Source: Pseudomonas sp. ICMP22404
Lineage (GTDB): Bacteria; Pseudomonadota; Gammaproteobacteria; Pseudomonadales; Pseudomonadaceae
Direction of reading: 5' to 3'
Length of the DNA stretch: 64,000 nt
Assembly (NCBI RefSeq): GCF_006227205.1
Contig: NZ_VCNG01000021.1
Location: 1-64,000 of the forward strand
A program made the translations under genes and the position numbers. The notes beneath the pieces were generated by a model. It did no database searches. It saw only the letters and a program-made list of their open reading frames with translations, and was not told the origin of the DNA. Of the stretch, positions 16,673-25,676 are shown in pieces (the first letter of the stretch is position 1; every line of letters starts with the position of its first letter).

Positions 16673-17116
16673 ATGCCCACCCAAGCAAAGCAAAATCAAA
16701 ATCAGTCGCTCAGCGGGTTTGAGCCTTATGTCCCTAAAGCGGGCGAAGAGTACATGGGCGCCCCCATGCGCGCGCACTTCACCAAGATCCTGAACAAGTG
16801 GAAACAGGACTTGATGCAGGAAGTCGACCGCACCGTGGACCACATGAAAGACGAGGCGGCCAACTTCCCCGACCCGGCCGACCGTGCCAGCCAGGAAGAA
16901 GAATTCAGCCTGGAACTGCGCGCACGTGACCGTGAGCGCAAGTTGATCAAGAAGATCGACAAGACGTTGCAACTGATCGAAGACGAAGAATACGGCTGGT
17001 GCGAGTCCTGCGGCATCGAGATCGGCATCCGCCGGCTGGAAGCCCGCCCGACGGCCGACTTGTGCATCGACTGCAAGACCCTGGCGGAAATCAAGGAAAA
17101 ACAGGTCGGCAAGTAA
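16673..17116 (+). CDS. dksA: RNA polymerase-binding transcription factor DksA
   Basis: A 147-residue regulator that enters the RNA polymerase secondary channel and, with ppGpp, turns down rRNA promoters and activates amino-acid genes. A coiled-coil (about 40-110) carries the acidic tip DPADRASQEEE. The zinc finger has all four cysteines, CESC...CIDC, so this is the zinc-containing form and not DksA2. The start at MPTQAKQ gives the usual length. Confidence 0.97.
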   Translation: MPTQAKQNQNQSLSGFEPYVPKAGEEYMGAPMRAHFTKILNKWKQDLMQEVDRTVDHMKDEAANFPDPADRASQEEEFSLELRARDRERKLIKKIDKTLQLIEDEEYGWCESCGIEIGIRRLEARPTADLCIDCKTLAEIKEKQVGK

Positions 17117-17135
17117 TTTGCCTGAGCTGTTACCG

Positions 17136-17166
17136 AAAAACGGAGCGTTCATACGCTCCGTTTTTT
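17136..17166 (+). terminator. dksA terminator
   Basis: AACGGAGCG (17139-17147) and CGCTCCGTT (17154-17162) pair around a six-base loop and are followed by T6, 20 bases past the dksA stop. Confidence 0.9.
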
Positions 17167-17204
17167 GTTTGCACCAGGTTCCCTACTCAGAACGTGTGCC
17201 CCCC

Positions 17205-17295
17205 TTGTGGGAGCGAGCCTGCTCGCGATAGCGCCAGATCAGTCACCTCTGCGGTGGCAGGCATACCACTATCGCGAGCAGGCTCGCTCCCACAA
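17205..17295. repeat. REP pair (REPIN-like), copy 1
   Basis: Two inverted arms of the GTGGGAGCGAGCCTGCTCGC family (17205-17233 and 17271-17295) around a 37-base unique centre, between dksA and gluQ. Each arm also holds its own GCGAGCAGGCTCGC palindrome. Confidence 0.9.
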
Positions 17296-17326
17296 AGGGG
17301 CAGTGTTCCTCCACTATTATTTTCCT

Positions 17327-18217
17327 ATGACTGCCACCTCCTCCTACATCGGACGCTTCGCCCCCACTCCCAGTGGCCACCTGCATTTCGGCTCGCTGGT
17401 CGCGGCCCTGGCGTCGTACCTGGACGCCAGGGCCGCTGGCGGACGCTGGTTGTTGCGCATGGAAGACCTCGATCCGCCCCGGGAAGAACCCGGCGCGCAA
17501 GTGGCGATTCTCAAGGCCCTGGAAAGCTATGGCTTCGAATGGGACGGTGAGATGGTCCGCCAGAGCGAACGTCATGAGGCCTACGATCAGGTGATCAACC
17601 GCCTGTTCAGCCAAGGCCTGGCTTATGCCTGCACCTGTTCGCGCAAACAACTGGAGGCGTATCAGGGTGTGTATCCGGGGTTGTGCCGCAACGCCGGGCA
17701 CAGCACCGAAGACGCCGCCATCCGCCTGCGCGTCCCCGAGCTCGAGTACCACTTCATCGACCGGGTACAAGGCGAGTTCCGCCAGCATCTGGGCCGCGAG
17801 GTCGGCGATTTTGTCATCCGGCGCCGCGACGGGCTCTATGCTTATCAACTGGCCGTGGTGCTGGACGACGCCTGGCAAGGAGTGACCGATATCGTGCGCG
17901 GCGCCGACCTGCTGGACTCCACACCCCGCCAGCTCTATCTGCAAGAGTTGCTCGGGCTGCCACAGCCGCGCTACCTGCATGTGCCGTTGATCACCCAACC
18001 GGACGGACACAAGCTGGGCAAGTCCTACCGTTCGCCACCGCTGGCGGCCGACCAGGCCACGCCGTTGCTGCGCAGGGCCTTGCGCGCACTGGGTCAGGAA
18101 TCCGGCGTCGAACTGGCCGACGCCAGCCCTCGGGAGCTGCTGGCCTGGGGCGTTCGCCACTGGGATGCGGCACGGATCCCGCGCACAATGACCCTGCCCG
18201 AGGCGCAAATACGTTGA
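17327..18217 (+). CDS. gluQ: Glutamyl-Q tRNA(Asp) synthetase
   Basis: A 296-residue paralogue of the glutamyl-tRNA synthetase catalytic core that attaches glutamate to queuosine at the anticodon of tRNA-Asp. FAPTPSGHLHFGSL carries the HIGH-like motif and KLGKS the KMSKS-like loop. CTCSRKQ and a downstream CRN cysteine fit the zinc site. There is no anticodon-binding domain, as expected. The frame is open back to 17165 through the REP, but the conserved N-terminus starts at 17327. Linkage to dksA is common in proteobacteria. Confidence 0.95.
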   Translation: MTATSSYIGRFAPTPSGHLHFGSLVAALASYLDARAAGGRWLLRMEDLDPPREEPGAQVAILKALESYGFEWDGEMVRQSERHEAYDQVINRLFSQGLAYACTCSRKQLEAYQGVYPGLCRNAGHSTEDAAIRLRVPELEYHFIDRVQGEFRQHLGREVGDFVIRRRDGLYAYQLAVVLDDAWQGVTDIVRGADLLDSTPRQLYLQELLGLPQPRYLHVPLITQPDGHKLGKSYRSPPLAADQATPLLRRALRALGQESGVELADASPRELLAWGVRHWDAARIPRTMTLPEAQIR

Positions 18218-18223
18218 CGGCCC

Positions 18224-18251
18224 TTGCAGCTTGGCGCCCATCCGTTACCAT
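18224..18251 (+). promoter_or_regulatory. Candidate sigma70 promoter of cbrXAB
   Basis: TTGCAG (18224-18229), a 16-base spacer and TACCAT (18246-18251), 44 bases before the cbrX ATG. Matches to consensus are moderate. Confidence 0.4.
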
Positions 18252-18294
18252 CGCCGCACGTTTTCGGGCACGCGCTTAAAAAAGAGAGGCCGGG

Positions 18295-18471
18295 ATGTAC
18301 ATCTATCGCTTGGTCCTGCTCCTGGTAGTGGGGATTTATCTGTTCTCCCCGGCCATCATGGATTGGTGGATCGATGCCACGGGTGCCTGGTATCGGCCGT
18401 ATCTGCTCTGGCTGATCCTGATCGTCGTGACCTTCATCCTGCAGAGCCAAAAAGATGCCGATGAGCTTTAG
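18295..18471 (+). CDS. cbrX: CbrX, small membrane protein upstream of CbrA
   Basis: A 58-residue protein easily missed by gene callers. Two hydrophobic helices (about 3-22 and 38-52) flank a Trp-rich loop DWWIDATGAWYRPY; the tail is charged. AGAGAGG lies 6-9 bases before the ATG. Its stop overlaps the start of cbrA by 17 bases, so translation should be coupled. I recall a small ORF called cbrX at this place in P. putida and P. fluorescens, co-transcribed with cbrA; its role is unclear. Confidence 0.8.
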   Translation: MYIYRLVLLLVVGIYLFSPAIMDWWIDATGAWYRPYLLWLILIVVTFILQSQKDADEL

Positions 18472-21409
18472 CCTGACCCAGATGATCCTGATCAGTGCGG
18501 CCTACCTGGCGGTACTGTTCGGCGTGGCCTGGATCAGTGAACGAGGCATGATCCCCCGGGCGATCATCCGCCATCCGCTGACCTACACCCTGTCGCTGGG
18601 GGTCTACGCCAGTGCGTGGGCGTTCTACGGTACGGTCGGGCTGGCCTACCAGTATGGCTATGGCTTCCTGTCCAGTTACCTGGGTGTGTCGGGAGCCTTC
18701 CTGCTGGCGCCAGTGTTGCTGTACCCGATCCTGAAAATCACCCGCACCTACCAGTTGTCGTCCCTGGCTGACCTGTTCGCCTTTCGTTTCCGCAGCACCT
18801 GGGCCGGTGCGCTGACCACGATCTTCATGCTCGTGGGCGTGTTGCCGTTGCTGGCCCTGCAGATGCAGGCCGTGGCCGACTCCATCAGCATCCTGACCCA
18901 CGAGCCGGTGCAGCACCGGGTGGCGCTGAGCTTCTGCGTCCTGATCATCCTGTTCACCATTTTCTTCGGTTCCCGGCACATCGCCACCCGGGAAAAACAC
19001 GAAGGCCTGGTGTTCGCCATCGCCTTCGAGTCGGTGATCAAGCTGATCGCCATCGGTGGCGTCGGCCTCTACGCGCTGTACGGTGTGTTCAACGGCCCGC
19101 AACAGCTTGAACTGTGGCTGCTGCAGAACCAGACCGCCCTCGCCGCCCTGCACACACCGTTGCAGGAAGGCCCGTGGCGTACGCTGTTGCTGGTGTTCTT
19201 CGCGTCAGCGATCGTGATGCCGCACATGTACCACATGACCTTCACCGAAAACCTCAACCCACGCTCGCTGGTGAGCGCGAGCTGGGGTCTGCCGCTGTTC
19301 CTGCTGCTGATGAGCCTGGCGGTGCCGCTGATCCTGTGGGCCGGGTTGAAGCTGGGGGCCAGTACCAATCCGGAATACTTCACCCTCGGCATCGGCATCG
19401 CCGCCAACAATCACGCCTTGGCCCTGCTGGCCTATATCGGCGGCCTGTCGGCGGCCAGCGGCCTGATCATCGTGACCACCCTGGCGCTGTCGGGCATGGC
19501 CCTCAACCACCTGGTGCTGCCGCTCTACCAACCACCGGCCGAGGGCAATATCTACCGCTGGCTGAAATGGACCCGGCGGGCACTGATCGTCGCGATCATC
19601 ATGGCCGGCTACGGCTTCTACCTGATGCTGGGAGATGGCCAGGACCTGGCCAACCTGGGCATTGTCGCCTTCGTTGCCACCTTGCAGTTCCTGCCGGGCG
19701 TGTTGTCGGTGCTGTACTGGCCGACTGCCAACCGCCGCGGCTTTATCGCCGGCTTGCTGGCGGGCATCCTGGTCTGGCTGGTTGCCATGCTGTTGCCGCT
19801 GCTGGGCAACCTGCAAGGCTTCTATATCCCGTTGCTGAACATGATCTATGTGCTCGACGACACCAGTTGGCACATGGCGGCCATCGCCTCGCTGGCGGCG
19901 AACGTGCTGATGTTCACCCTGATCTCGCTGTTCACCAACGCCAGCAGCGAAGAAGCCAGCGCCGCCGAAGCCTGCGCCGTGGACAACGTTCGCCGCCCGC
20001 AACGCCGTGAACTGCACGCGGCCTCGCCCCAGGAGTTCGCCACGCAATTGGCCAAACCCCTGGGTGCAAAGGCCGCGCAAAAGGAAGTCGAACAGGCCCT
20101 GCGGGACCTTTACCTGCCTTTCGACGAGCGTCGCCCCTATGCCTTGCGTCGCCTGCGGGACCGGATCGAAGCCAACCTGTCCGGCCTGATGGGTCCCAGC
20201 GTGGCCCAGGACATGGTCGAGACGTTCCTGCCCTACAAGGCCGGCGGCGAAAACTACGTCACCGAGGACATCCATTTCATCGAAAGCCGCCTCGAGGACT
20301 ACCACTCGCGCCTCACCGGCCTTGCCGCCGAGCTGGATGCCCTGCGCCGTTATCACCGCCAGACCTTGCAGGAACTGCCGATGGGCGTGTGCTCCCTGGC
20401 CAAGGACCAGGAAATCCTGATGTGGAACAAGGCCATGGAAGAACTGACCGGAATCGCCGCCCAGCGTGTGGTGGGTTCACGCCTGAGCACCCTGGGCGAG
20501 CCATGGAAAGGTTTGTTGCAAGGCTTCATCGACTTGCCGGACGAACACTTGCACAAACAGCACCTGGCCCTCGACGGCCAGACCCGCTGGCTGAACCTGC
20601 ACAAGGCGGCCATCGACGAGCCGCTGGCGCCGGGCAACAGTGGCCTGGTGTTGCTGGTGGAAGACCTGACCGACACCCAGATGCTCGAAGACAAGCTGGT
20701 CCACTCCGAACGCCTGGCGAGCATCGGCCGGCTGGCAGCCGGGGTGGCCCACGAAATTGGCAACCCGATCACCGGCATCGCCTGCCTGGCGCAAAACCTG
20801 CGTGAAGAGCGCGAGGAGGATGGCGAACTGACGGAAATCAGCAGCCAGATCCTTGAGCAGACCCGACGCGTGTCGCGTATCGTGCAGTCGCTGATGAGCT
20901 TCGCCCACGCCGGCGGCCACCAGCACAACGACGAGCCAGTCTGCCTGGCCGAAGTGGCCCAGGATGCCATTGGCCTGCTGGCCCTCAACCGGCGCAATTT
21001 CGAAGTGCAATTCTTCAACCTGTGCGACCCGGATCATTGGGTCGACGGCGATCCCCAGCGGCTCGCCCAGGTCCTGATCAACCTGCTGTCCAACGCCCGC
21101 GACGCCTCACCGGCCGGCAGCGCCGTGCGGGTCAAGAGCGAAGCCAGCGAACACACGATCGATCTGATCGTCGAAGACGAAGGCAGCGGTATTCCACAGA
21201 ACATCATGGATCGATTGTTCGAACCCTTCTTCACCACCAAGGATCCTGGCGAAGGCACCGGACTGGGCCTTGCACTGGTCTATTCCATCGTTGAAGAGCA
21301 TTATGGACAAATCACCATCGACAGCCCGGCCGATGTACAAGGCCAACGCGGCACCCGTATACGGGTGACCTTGCCGCGTCATGTCGAAGCGACGTCCGCT
21401 GTGAACTGA
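18455..21409 (+). CDS. cbrA: CbrA, sensor histidine kinase with SLC5-like transporter domain
   Basis: A 984-residue sensor of the CbrAB system controlling carbon and nitrogen balance and histidine use. The first 510 residues form about thirteen membrane helices of the sodium:solute symporter type; a STAC-like linker, a PAS region (about 640-720) and the kinase core follow. The phosphorylated histidine is about H766 in GVAHEIGNPITGIA; GTGLGLALVYS is the ATP lid. A second ATG six bases later (18461) is an equally possible start. It overlaps cbrX and precedes cbrB by 22 bases. Confidence 0.95.
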   Translation: MPMSFSLTQMILISAAYLAVLFGVAWISERGMIPRAIIRHPLTYTLSLGVYASAWAFYGTVGLAYQYGYGFLSSYLGVSGAFLLAPVLLYPILKITRTYQLSSLADLFAFRFRSTWAGALTTIFMLVGVLPLLALQMQAVADSISILTHEPVQHRVALSFCVLIILFTIFFGSRHIATREKHEGLVFAIAFESVIKLIAIGGVGLYALYGVFNGPQQLELWLLQNQTALAALHTPLQEGPWRTLLLVFFASAIVMPHMYHMTFTENLNPRSLVSASWGLPLFLLLMSLAVPLILWAGLKLGASTNPEYFTLGIGIAANNHALALLAYIGGLSAASGLIIVTTLALSGMALNHLVLPLYQPPAEGNIYRWLKWTRRALIVAIIMAGYGFYLMLGDGQDLANLGIVAFVATLQFLPGVLSVLYWPTANRRGFIAGLLAGILVWLVAMLLPLLGNLQGFYIPLLNMIYVLDDTSWHMAAIASLAANVLMFTLISLFTNASSEEASAAEACAVDNVRRPQRRELHAASPQEFATQLAKPLGAKAAQKEVEQALRDLYLPFDERRPYALRRLRDRIEANLSGLMGPSVAQDMVETFLPYKAGGENYVTEDIHFIESRLEDYHSRLTGLAAELDALRRYHRQTLQELPMGVCSLAKDQEILMWNKAMEELTGIAAQRVVGSRLSTLGEPWKGLLQGFIDLPDEHLHKQHLALDGQTRWLNLHKAAIDEPLAPGNSGLVLLVEDLTDTQMLEDKLVHSERLASIGRLAAGVAHEIGNPITGIACLAQNLREEREEDGELTEISSQILEQTRRVSRIVQSLMSFAHAGGHQHNDEPVCLAEVAQDAIGLLALNRRNFEVQFFNLCDPDHWVDGDPQRLAQVLINLLSNARDASPAGSAVRVKSEASEHTIDLIVEDEGSGIPQNIMDRLFEPFFTTKDPGEGTGLGLALVYSIVEEHYGQITIDSPADVQGQRGTRIRVTLPRHVEATSAVN

Positions 21410-21431
21410 GACCGTCGAGAGAATCGAATCA

Positions 21432-22865
21432 ATGCCGCACATTTTGATCGTCGAAGACGAAACAATTATCCGCTCCGCCTTGCGTCGCCTGCTGGAACGC
21501 AACCAATACCAGGTCAGCGAAGCCGGTTCCGTGCAGGAAGCACAAGAGCGATTCAGCATCCCAACGTTTGACCTCATCGTCAGCGACCTGCGCCTGCCCG
21601 GAGCCCCCGGTACCGAGCTGATCAAGCTCGGCCAGGGCACGCCGGTGCTGATCATGACCAGCTACGCCAGCCTGCGCTCGGCCGTCGACTCCATGAAAAT
21701 GGGCGCGGTGGACTACATCGCCAAGCCGTTCGATCACGACGAGATGCTCCAGGCCGTGGCCCGTATCCTGCGTGACCGACAGACGGCGACCGGTAACCCA
21801 CCGGAGCCGACGAACGGTAAAGCTGCCACCACCAAAGGTGTCGTTGGCAACAGTAATGGCGAAATCGGCATCATCGGCTCCTGTCCGCCCATGCAGGATC
21901 TGTACGTCAAGATCCGCAAGGTCGCGCCAACCGACTCCAACGTGCTGATCCAGGGCGAGTCCGGGACCGGCAAGGAACTGGTGGCCCGTGCCCTGCATAA
22001 CCTGTCGCGCCGAGCCAAGGCGCCGATGATCTCGGTGAACTGCGCGGCGATTCCGGAAAGTCTGATCGAGTCCGAGCTGTTCGGTCATGAAAAAGGCGCC
22101 TTCACCGGGGCCAGCGCCGGGCGCGCCGGGCTGGTAGAAGCGGCGGACGGTGGCACGCTGTTCCTCGACGAAATCGGTGAATTGCCGCTGGAGGCCCAGG
22201 CACGACTGCTGCGGGTCCTTCAAGAAGGCGAAATCCGTCGGGTCGGGTCGGTGCAGTCGCAAAAAGTCGATGTGCGCCTGATCGCCGCGACCCACCGTGA
22301 CCTCAAGAGCCTGGCGAAAATCGGCCAGTTCCGCGAAGACCTGTATTACCGCCTGCACGTCATTGCGCTGAAACTGCCTGCCTTGCGCGAACGGGGCGCG
22401 GACGTCAACGAAATCGCCAACGCCTTCCTCGCGCGCCAGAGCGCGCGGGTCAACCGCACCGACCTGAAGTTTGCCCCCGACGCAGAACAGGCCATTCGTC
22501 ATTACGCCTGGCCGGGTAACGTCCGGGAGCTGGAAAACGCAGTGGAGCGGGCAGTGATCCTGTGCGAAAGCCCGGAAATCTCCGCCGACCTGCTGGGGAT
22601 CGACGTCGAGCTCAGCGATCTCGACGATGAAGAGTTCATCGGCCTGGCTCCACAACAGGGGGGCGCTGCCAACAACACCAGCCACGAGCCTACCGAGGAC
22701 CTGTCCCTGGAAGACTACTTCCAGCATTTCGTCCTGGAACATCAGGACCACATGACCGAGACCGAACTGGCACGCAAGCTGGGGGTGAGTCGCAAGTGCC
22801 TGTGGGAACGTCGCCAGCGCCTGGGGATTCCGCGTCGCAAGACCGGAGTGGCCAGCGAAAGCTGA
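21432..22865 (+). CDS. cbrB: CbrB, NtrC-type response regulator
   Basis: A 477-residue sigma54 activator. The receiver domain has its phosphoacceptor at D52 (LIVSDLRLPG). The AAA+ domain has Walker A GESGTGKE (about 175) and an intact GAFTGA loop for sigma54 contact. The C-terminal helix-turn-helix reads ELARKLGVSRKCLWERR. It activates crcZ, and a perfect palindromic CbrB site lies downstream at 23008-23033. Confidence 0.96.
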   Translation: MPHILIVEDETIIRSALRRLLERNQYQVSEAGSVQEAQERFSIPTFDLIVSDLRLPGAPGTELIKLGQGTPVLIMTSYASLRSAVDSMKMGAVDYIAKPFDHDEMLQAVARILRDRQTATGNPPEPTNGKAATTKGVVGNSNGEIGIIGSCPPMQDLYVKIRKVAPTDSNVLIQGESGTGKELVARALHNLSRRAKAPMISVNCAAIPESLIESELFGHEKGAFTGASAGRAGLVEAADGGTLFLDEIGELPLEAQARLLRVLQEGEIRRVGSVQSQKVDVRLIAATHRDLKSLAKIGQFREDLYYRLHVIALKLPALRERGADVNEIANAFLARQSARVNRTDLKFAPDAEQAIRHYAWPGNVRELENAVERAVILCESPEISADLLGIDVELSDLDDEEFIGLAPQQGGAANNTSHEPTEDLSLEDYFQHFVLEHQDHMTETELARKLGVSRKCLWERRQRLGIPRRKTGVASES

Positions 22866-22877
22866 GATCAAGGGTGG

Positions 22878-22971
22878 GAGGGTGGGAGCGAGCCTGCTCG
22901 CGATAGCGGTGTATCAGCCTGCACTCAGGGCGACTGGCACAGCGCTATCGCGAGCAGGCTCGCTCCCACAG
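22878..22971. repeat. REP pair, copy 2
   Basis: Inverted arms at 22880-22909 and 22943-22970 between cbrB and the crcZ promoter region. Confidence 0.9.
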
Positions 22972-23007
22972 AGGTAGACGGTTACAACGCCGTGAATGTG
23001 AAAAAAC

Positions 23008-23033
23008 TGTTACCTCAGCTTTTTCACGTAACA
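23008..23033 (+). promoter_or_regulatory. CbrB upstream activating site for crcZ
   Basis: TGTTAC (23008-23013), 14 bases, GTAACA (23028-23033): a perfect inverted repeat that matches the published CbrB site form TGTTAC-N11-15-GTAACA as I remember it. It is centred about 137 bases upstream of the predicted crcZ start, a normal enhancer distance. Extra half sites GTTAC (22981) and GGTAAC (23049) flank it. Confidence 0.85.
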
Positions 23034-23035
23034 GA

Positions 23036-23072
23036 AGCCGGGGTTTACGGTAACGAAACCCCGGCTTTTTTT
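23036..23072 (+). terminator. cbrB terminator
   Basis: An 11-bp stem AGCCGGGGTTT/AAACCCCGGCT (23036-23046, 23056-23066) followed by seven T. It lies between the CbrB site and the crcZ promoter, separating the two transcripts. Confidence 0.88.
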
Positions 23073-23131
23073 CGCCCCAAAAAAAGCGGCATAACCTTAG
23101 AACCCCCGGTTTCGCTGGGTCTCGCAAAAGT

Positions 23132-23147
23132 TGGCACGCACCCTGCT
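23132..23147 (+). promoter_or_regulatory. Sigma54 promoter of crcZ
   Basis: TGGCACG (23132-23138), four bases, then CTGCT (23143-23147): GG and GC dinucleotides ten bases apart as sigma54 requires. Start expected near 23158. Confidence 0.88.
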
Positions 23148-23157
23148 ATAGCTTTGG

Positions 23158-23526
23158 TACAAGAACAATAACAAGCAATGCACAAGACAATAAAAATAAG
23201 ACGAATCGACTCACGCACAATAAAAACAAGACGGCGAGAGGCGCAGCTAACTGATTCTTTTGGAGAGGCGTTGTATTTGGGGCTTGCCCCACAACCAGGC
23301 CGAGAACAATAAAAACTGTCTCAAGACAGGTGCCTGAACTGGTTGGATCGATGGATCACTGCAACACAGCGACCAAAGCAATCCGTTTGCTCTTGGCTCC
23401 CGATTGGGAGGGTCACGCAGGGAAACCTGGTGACGCGGGCACTCAACAAAAACAAGAAGCCCGAAACCAATAATAAAAACAGAGCACGCAACTAATTCTG
23501 GGGGAGCTTCGGCTCCCCTTGTGGTT
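23158..23526 (+). ncRNA. crcZ: CrcZ, Hfq/Crc-sequestering small RNA
   Basis: An RNA of about 369 nucleotides between cbrB and pcnB, the standard CrcZ location. Six A-rich CA motifs of the AAnAAnAA type are visible, near 23161-23174, 23189-23200, 23219-23230, 23304-23315, 23445-23458 and 23470-23480. These bind Hfq with Crc and so relieve catabolite repression. It ends at the GGGGAGC-TTCG-GCTCCCC hairpin (23501-23518). Size agrees with CrcZ of P. putida rather than the longer P. aeruginosa form. Confidence 0.92.
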
Positions 23527-23687
23527 TCCGACGTTCCGTCACCGCGAAGCCTACAAGACTTGCCGCTTAAAGCTTGCAGCTCAAATCTGCTGCGTCCTAC
23601 ACGATCCCCAGACTAAATGCTAGAATCCCCGCCCATCATGCGGTCATTCTTCGTTTTGGCCGAACATTCCTTCAAACAGTGCATCCC

Positions 23688-25085
23688 ATGCTGAAGAAGC
23701 TGTTCCAGTCACTCCGTTCTCCCTTGCGTCGTACGCAACACATCCGCAGCACGCCTGAAGTGCTCAACAGCGGCCAGCACTCATTGCAGAAGGCCCAGTT
23801 CAGCCGTTATGCGGTGAACATCGTCGAACGCCTGCAGAACGCCGGCTACCAGGCTTACCTGGTCGGTGGATGCGTGCGCGACATGCTGCTCAACATCACC
23901 CCCAAGGATTTCGACGTAGCCACCAGCGCCACGCCGGAACAGGTCCGGGCCGAGTTCCGCAACGCACGTATCATTGGCCGGCGCTTCAAGCTCGTCCACA
24001 TCCACTTCGGCCGCGAAATCATCGAAGTGGCGACGTTCCGTGCCAACCACCCGCAAAATGACGAAGAAGAAGACAGCAACCAGTCTTCTCGCAACGAGAG
24101 CGGGCGCATCCTGCGGGATAACGTCTACGGCACGCTGGAAGAAGACGCGCAACGCCGCGACTTCACCATCAACGCCCTGTATTACGATCCGGTCAGCGAA
24201 CGCATCCTCGATTACGCCAACGGCGTACACGACATCCGCAATCATCTGATCCGTCTGATCGGCGATCCCAAGCAGCGCTACCAGGAAGACCCGGTACGGA
24301 TGCTGCGGGCCGTGCGTTTCGCCGCCAAGCTGAACTTCGGCATCGAAAAACACAGCGCCGCGCCGATTCGCGACCTGGCACCGATGCTGCGGGAAATCCC
24401 TTCGGCCCGGCTGTTCGAGGAAGTGCTGAAGCTGTTCCTGTCGGGCAACGCGGCGGACACCTTCGAAATGCTGGTGGACCTGCAACTGTTCGATCCGCTG
24501 TTCCCGGCCAGTGCCGAGGCGCTGGAACACAACCCGACCTACACCCACACCCTGATCAGCGAAGCGCTGATCAACACCGACCTGCGTATCAAGCAGAACA
24601 AGCCGGTGACCCCGGCCTTCCTGTTTGCCGCCCTGCTCTGGCCGGCGCTACCGGCCCGGGTATTGCGCCTGCAGGACCGTGGCATGCCGCCGATACCGGC
24701 CATGCAGGAAGCCGCCCACGAGCTGATCGCCGAACAGTGCCAGCGCATCGCGATTCCGAAGCGCTTCACGATGCCGATCCGCGAAATCTGGGATATGCAG
24801 GAACGCCTGCCCCGTCGCAGTGGCAAGCGTGCCGACCTGCTGCTGGACAACCCGCGCTTCCGCGCCGGCTACGACTTCCTGCTGCTGCGTGAAAGCGCCG
24901 GCGAACAGACCGATGGCCTGGGCGAATGGTGGACCGATTACCAGGATGCCAATGACAGCGAGCGCCGCGAGATGATTCGCGAACTCAGCGGCAAGGAAGA
25001 CGGCGCCAGCGGCCCACGCAAACGTCGTCGCAGCAGCGGCGCCAAGCGTAAGCGTGCCGGTGTGCCGAGCGCGTCGGGCGAGTAA
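23688..25085 (+). CDS. pcnB: Poly(A) polymerase I
   Basis: A 465-residue class II nucleotidyltransferase adding 3' poly(A) tails that promote RNA decay. LVGGCVRDMLL and the catalytic pair in PKDFDVATSA are present near residues 60-80, followed by the tRNA nucleotidyltransferase-type RNA-binding domain. The C-terminal tail is strongly basic (RKRRRSSGAKRKRAG), typical of PcnB and absent from CCA-adding enzymes. ATG 23688 gives the conserved N-terminus; the frame is open upstream to 23574. Confidence 0.95.
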   Translation: MLKKLFQSLRSPLRRTQHIRSTPEVLNSGQHSLQKAQFSRYAVNIVERLQNAGYQAYLVGGCVRDMLLNITPKDFDVATSATPEQVRAEFRNARIIGRRFKLVHIHFGREIIEVATFRANHPQNDEEEDSNQSSRNESGRILRDNVYGTLEEDAQRRDFTINALYYDPVSERILDYANGVHDIRNHLIRLIGDPKQRYQEDPVRMLRAVRFAAKLNFGIEKHSAAPIRDLAPMLREIPSARLFEEVLKLFLSGNAADTFEMLVDLQLFDPLFPASAEALEHNPTYTHTLISEALINTDLRIKQNKPVTPAFLFAALLWPALPARVLRLQDRGMPPIPAMQEAAHELIAEQCQRIAIPKRFTMPIREIWDMQERLPRRSGKRADLLLDNPRFRAGYDFLLLRESAGEQTDGLGEWWTDYQDANDSERREMIRELSGKEDGASGPRKRRRSSGAKRKRAGVPSASGE

Positions 25086-25088
25086 TCG

Positions 25089-25574
25089 ATGGAACGCATC
25101 TACATCGGCATGGGTAGCAACCTGGCGGAACCCGAGGCACAACTGCGCAGCGCCCTCCAGGCACTGGCGAGCCTGCCTGATAGCCGATTCGTTGACGTCT
25201 CGGCGTTCTATCAAAGCGATTCACTGTTGCCAGGCCAGCCACGCTACACCAATGCAGTGGCCGCGCTGGACAGCCAACTGGCGCCACTGGACCTGCTCGA
25301 CGCACTGCAAGCCATCGAAACCGGCCAGGGCCGCGAACGCCTGGAGCGCTGGGGCCCGCGCACCCTGGACCTGGACATTCTGTTGTTCGGTGATCGGCTG
25401 ATCGACGAGCCTCGGCTCAAGGTTCCCCACTACCACATGCACGCCCGGGCGTTTGTGCTGTACCCGCTGGCGGAACTTGCCCCCGCCGACCTGCGCCTGG
25501 CCGACGGGCGCCTGCTCCAGGACCTGCTGGCCGCGTGTCCATTCGTCGGCCTGGAGCGCATGCCGCCTCACTGA
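25089..25574 (+). CDS. folK: 2-amino-4-hydroxy-6-hydroxymethyldihydropteridine pyrophosphokinase
   Basis: A 161-residue enzyme transferring pyrophosphate from ATP to 6-hydroxymethyl-dihydropterin in folate synthesis. The family signature RWGPRTLDLDILLFGD is at about 88-103, followed by VPHYHMHARAFVLYPL. Length is normal. It starts three bases after the pcnB stop, so the two are one operon, a widespread arrangement. Confidence 0.95.
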   Translation: MERIYIGMGSNLAEPEAQLRSALQALASLPDSRFVDVSAFYQSDSLLPGQPRYTNAVAALDSQLAPLDLLDALQAIETGQGRERLERWGPRTLDLDILLFGDRLIDEPRLKVPHYHMHARAFVLYPLAELAPADLRLADGRLLQDLLAACPFVGLERMPPH

Positions 25575-25585
25575 CAAAGCCCCCT

Positions 25586-25675
25586 TGTGGGAGCGAGCCT
25601 GCTCGCGATAGCGGTGGATCCATCAATGCATATGTTGACTGACACACCGTCATCGCGAGCAGGCTCGCTCCCACA
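25586..25675. repeat. REP pair, copy 3
   Basis: Inverted arms at 25586-25612 and 25651-25675 immediately after folK. Confidence 0.9.
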
Positions 25676-25676
25676 G

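Noticed and set aside
21429..22871. 480-codon minus-strand frame opposite cbrB
   Set aside because: Mirror frame of cbrB; no independent support.
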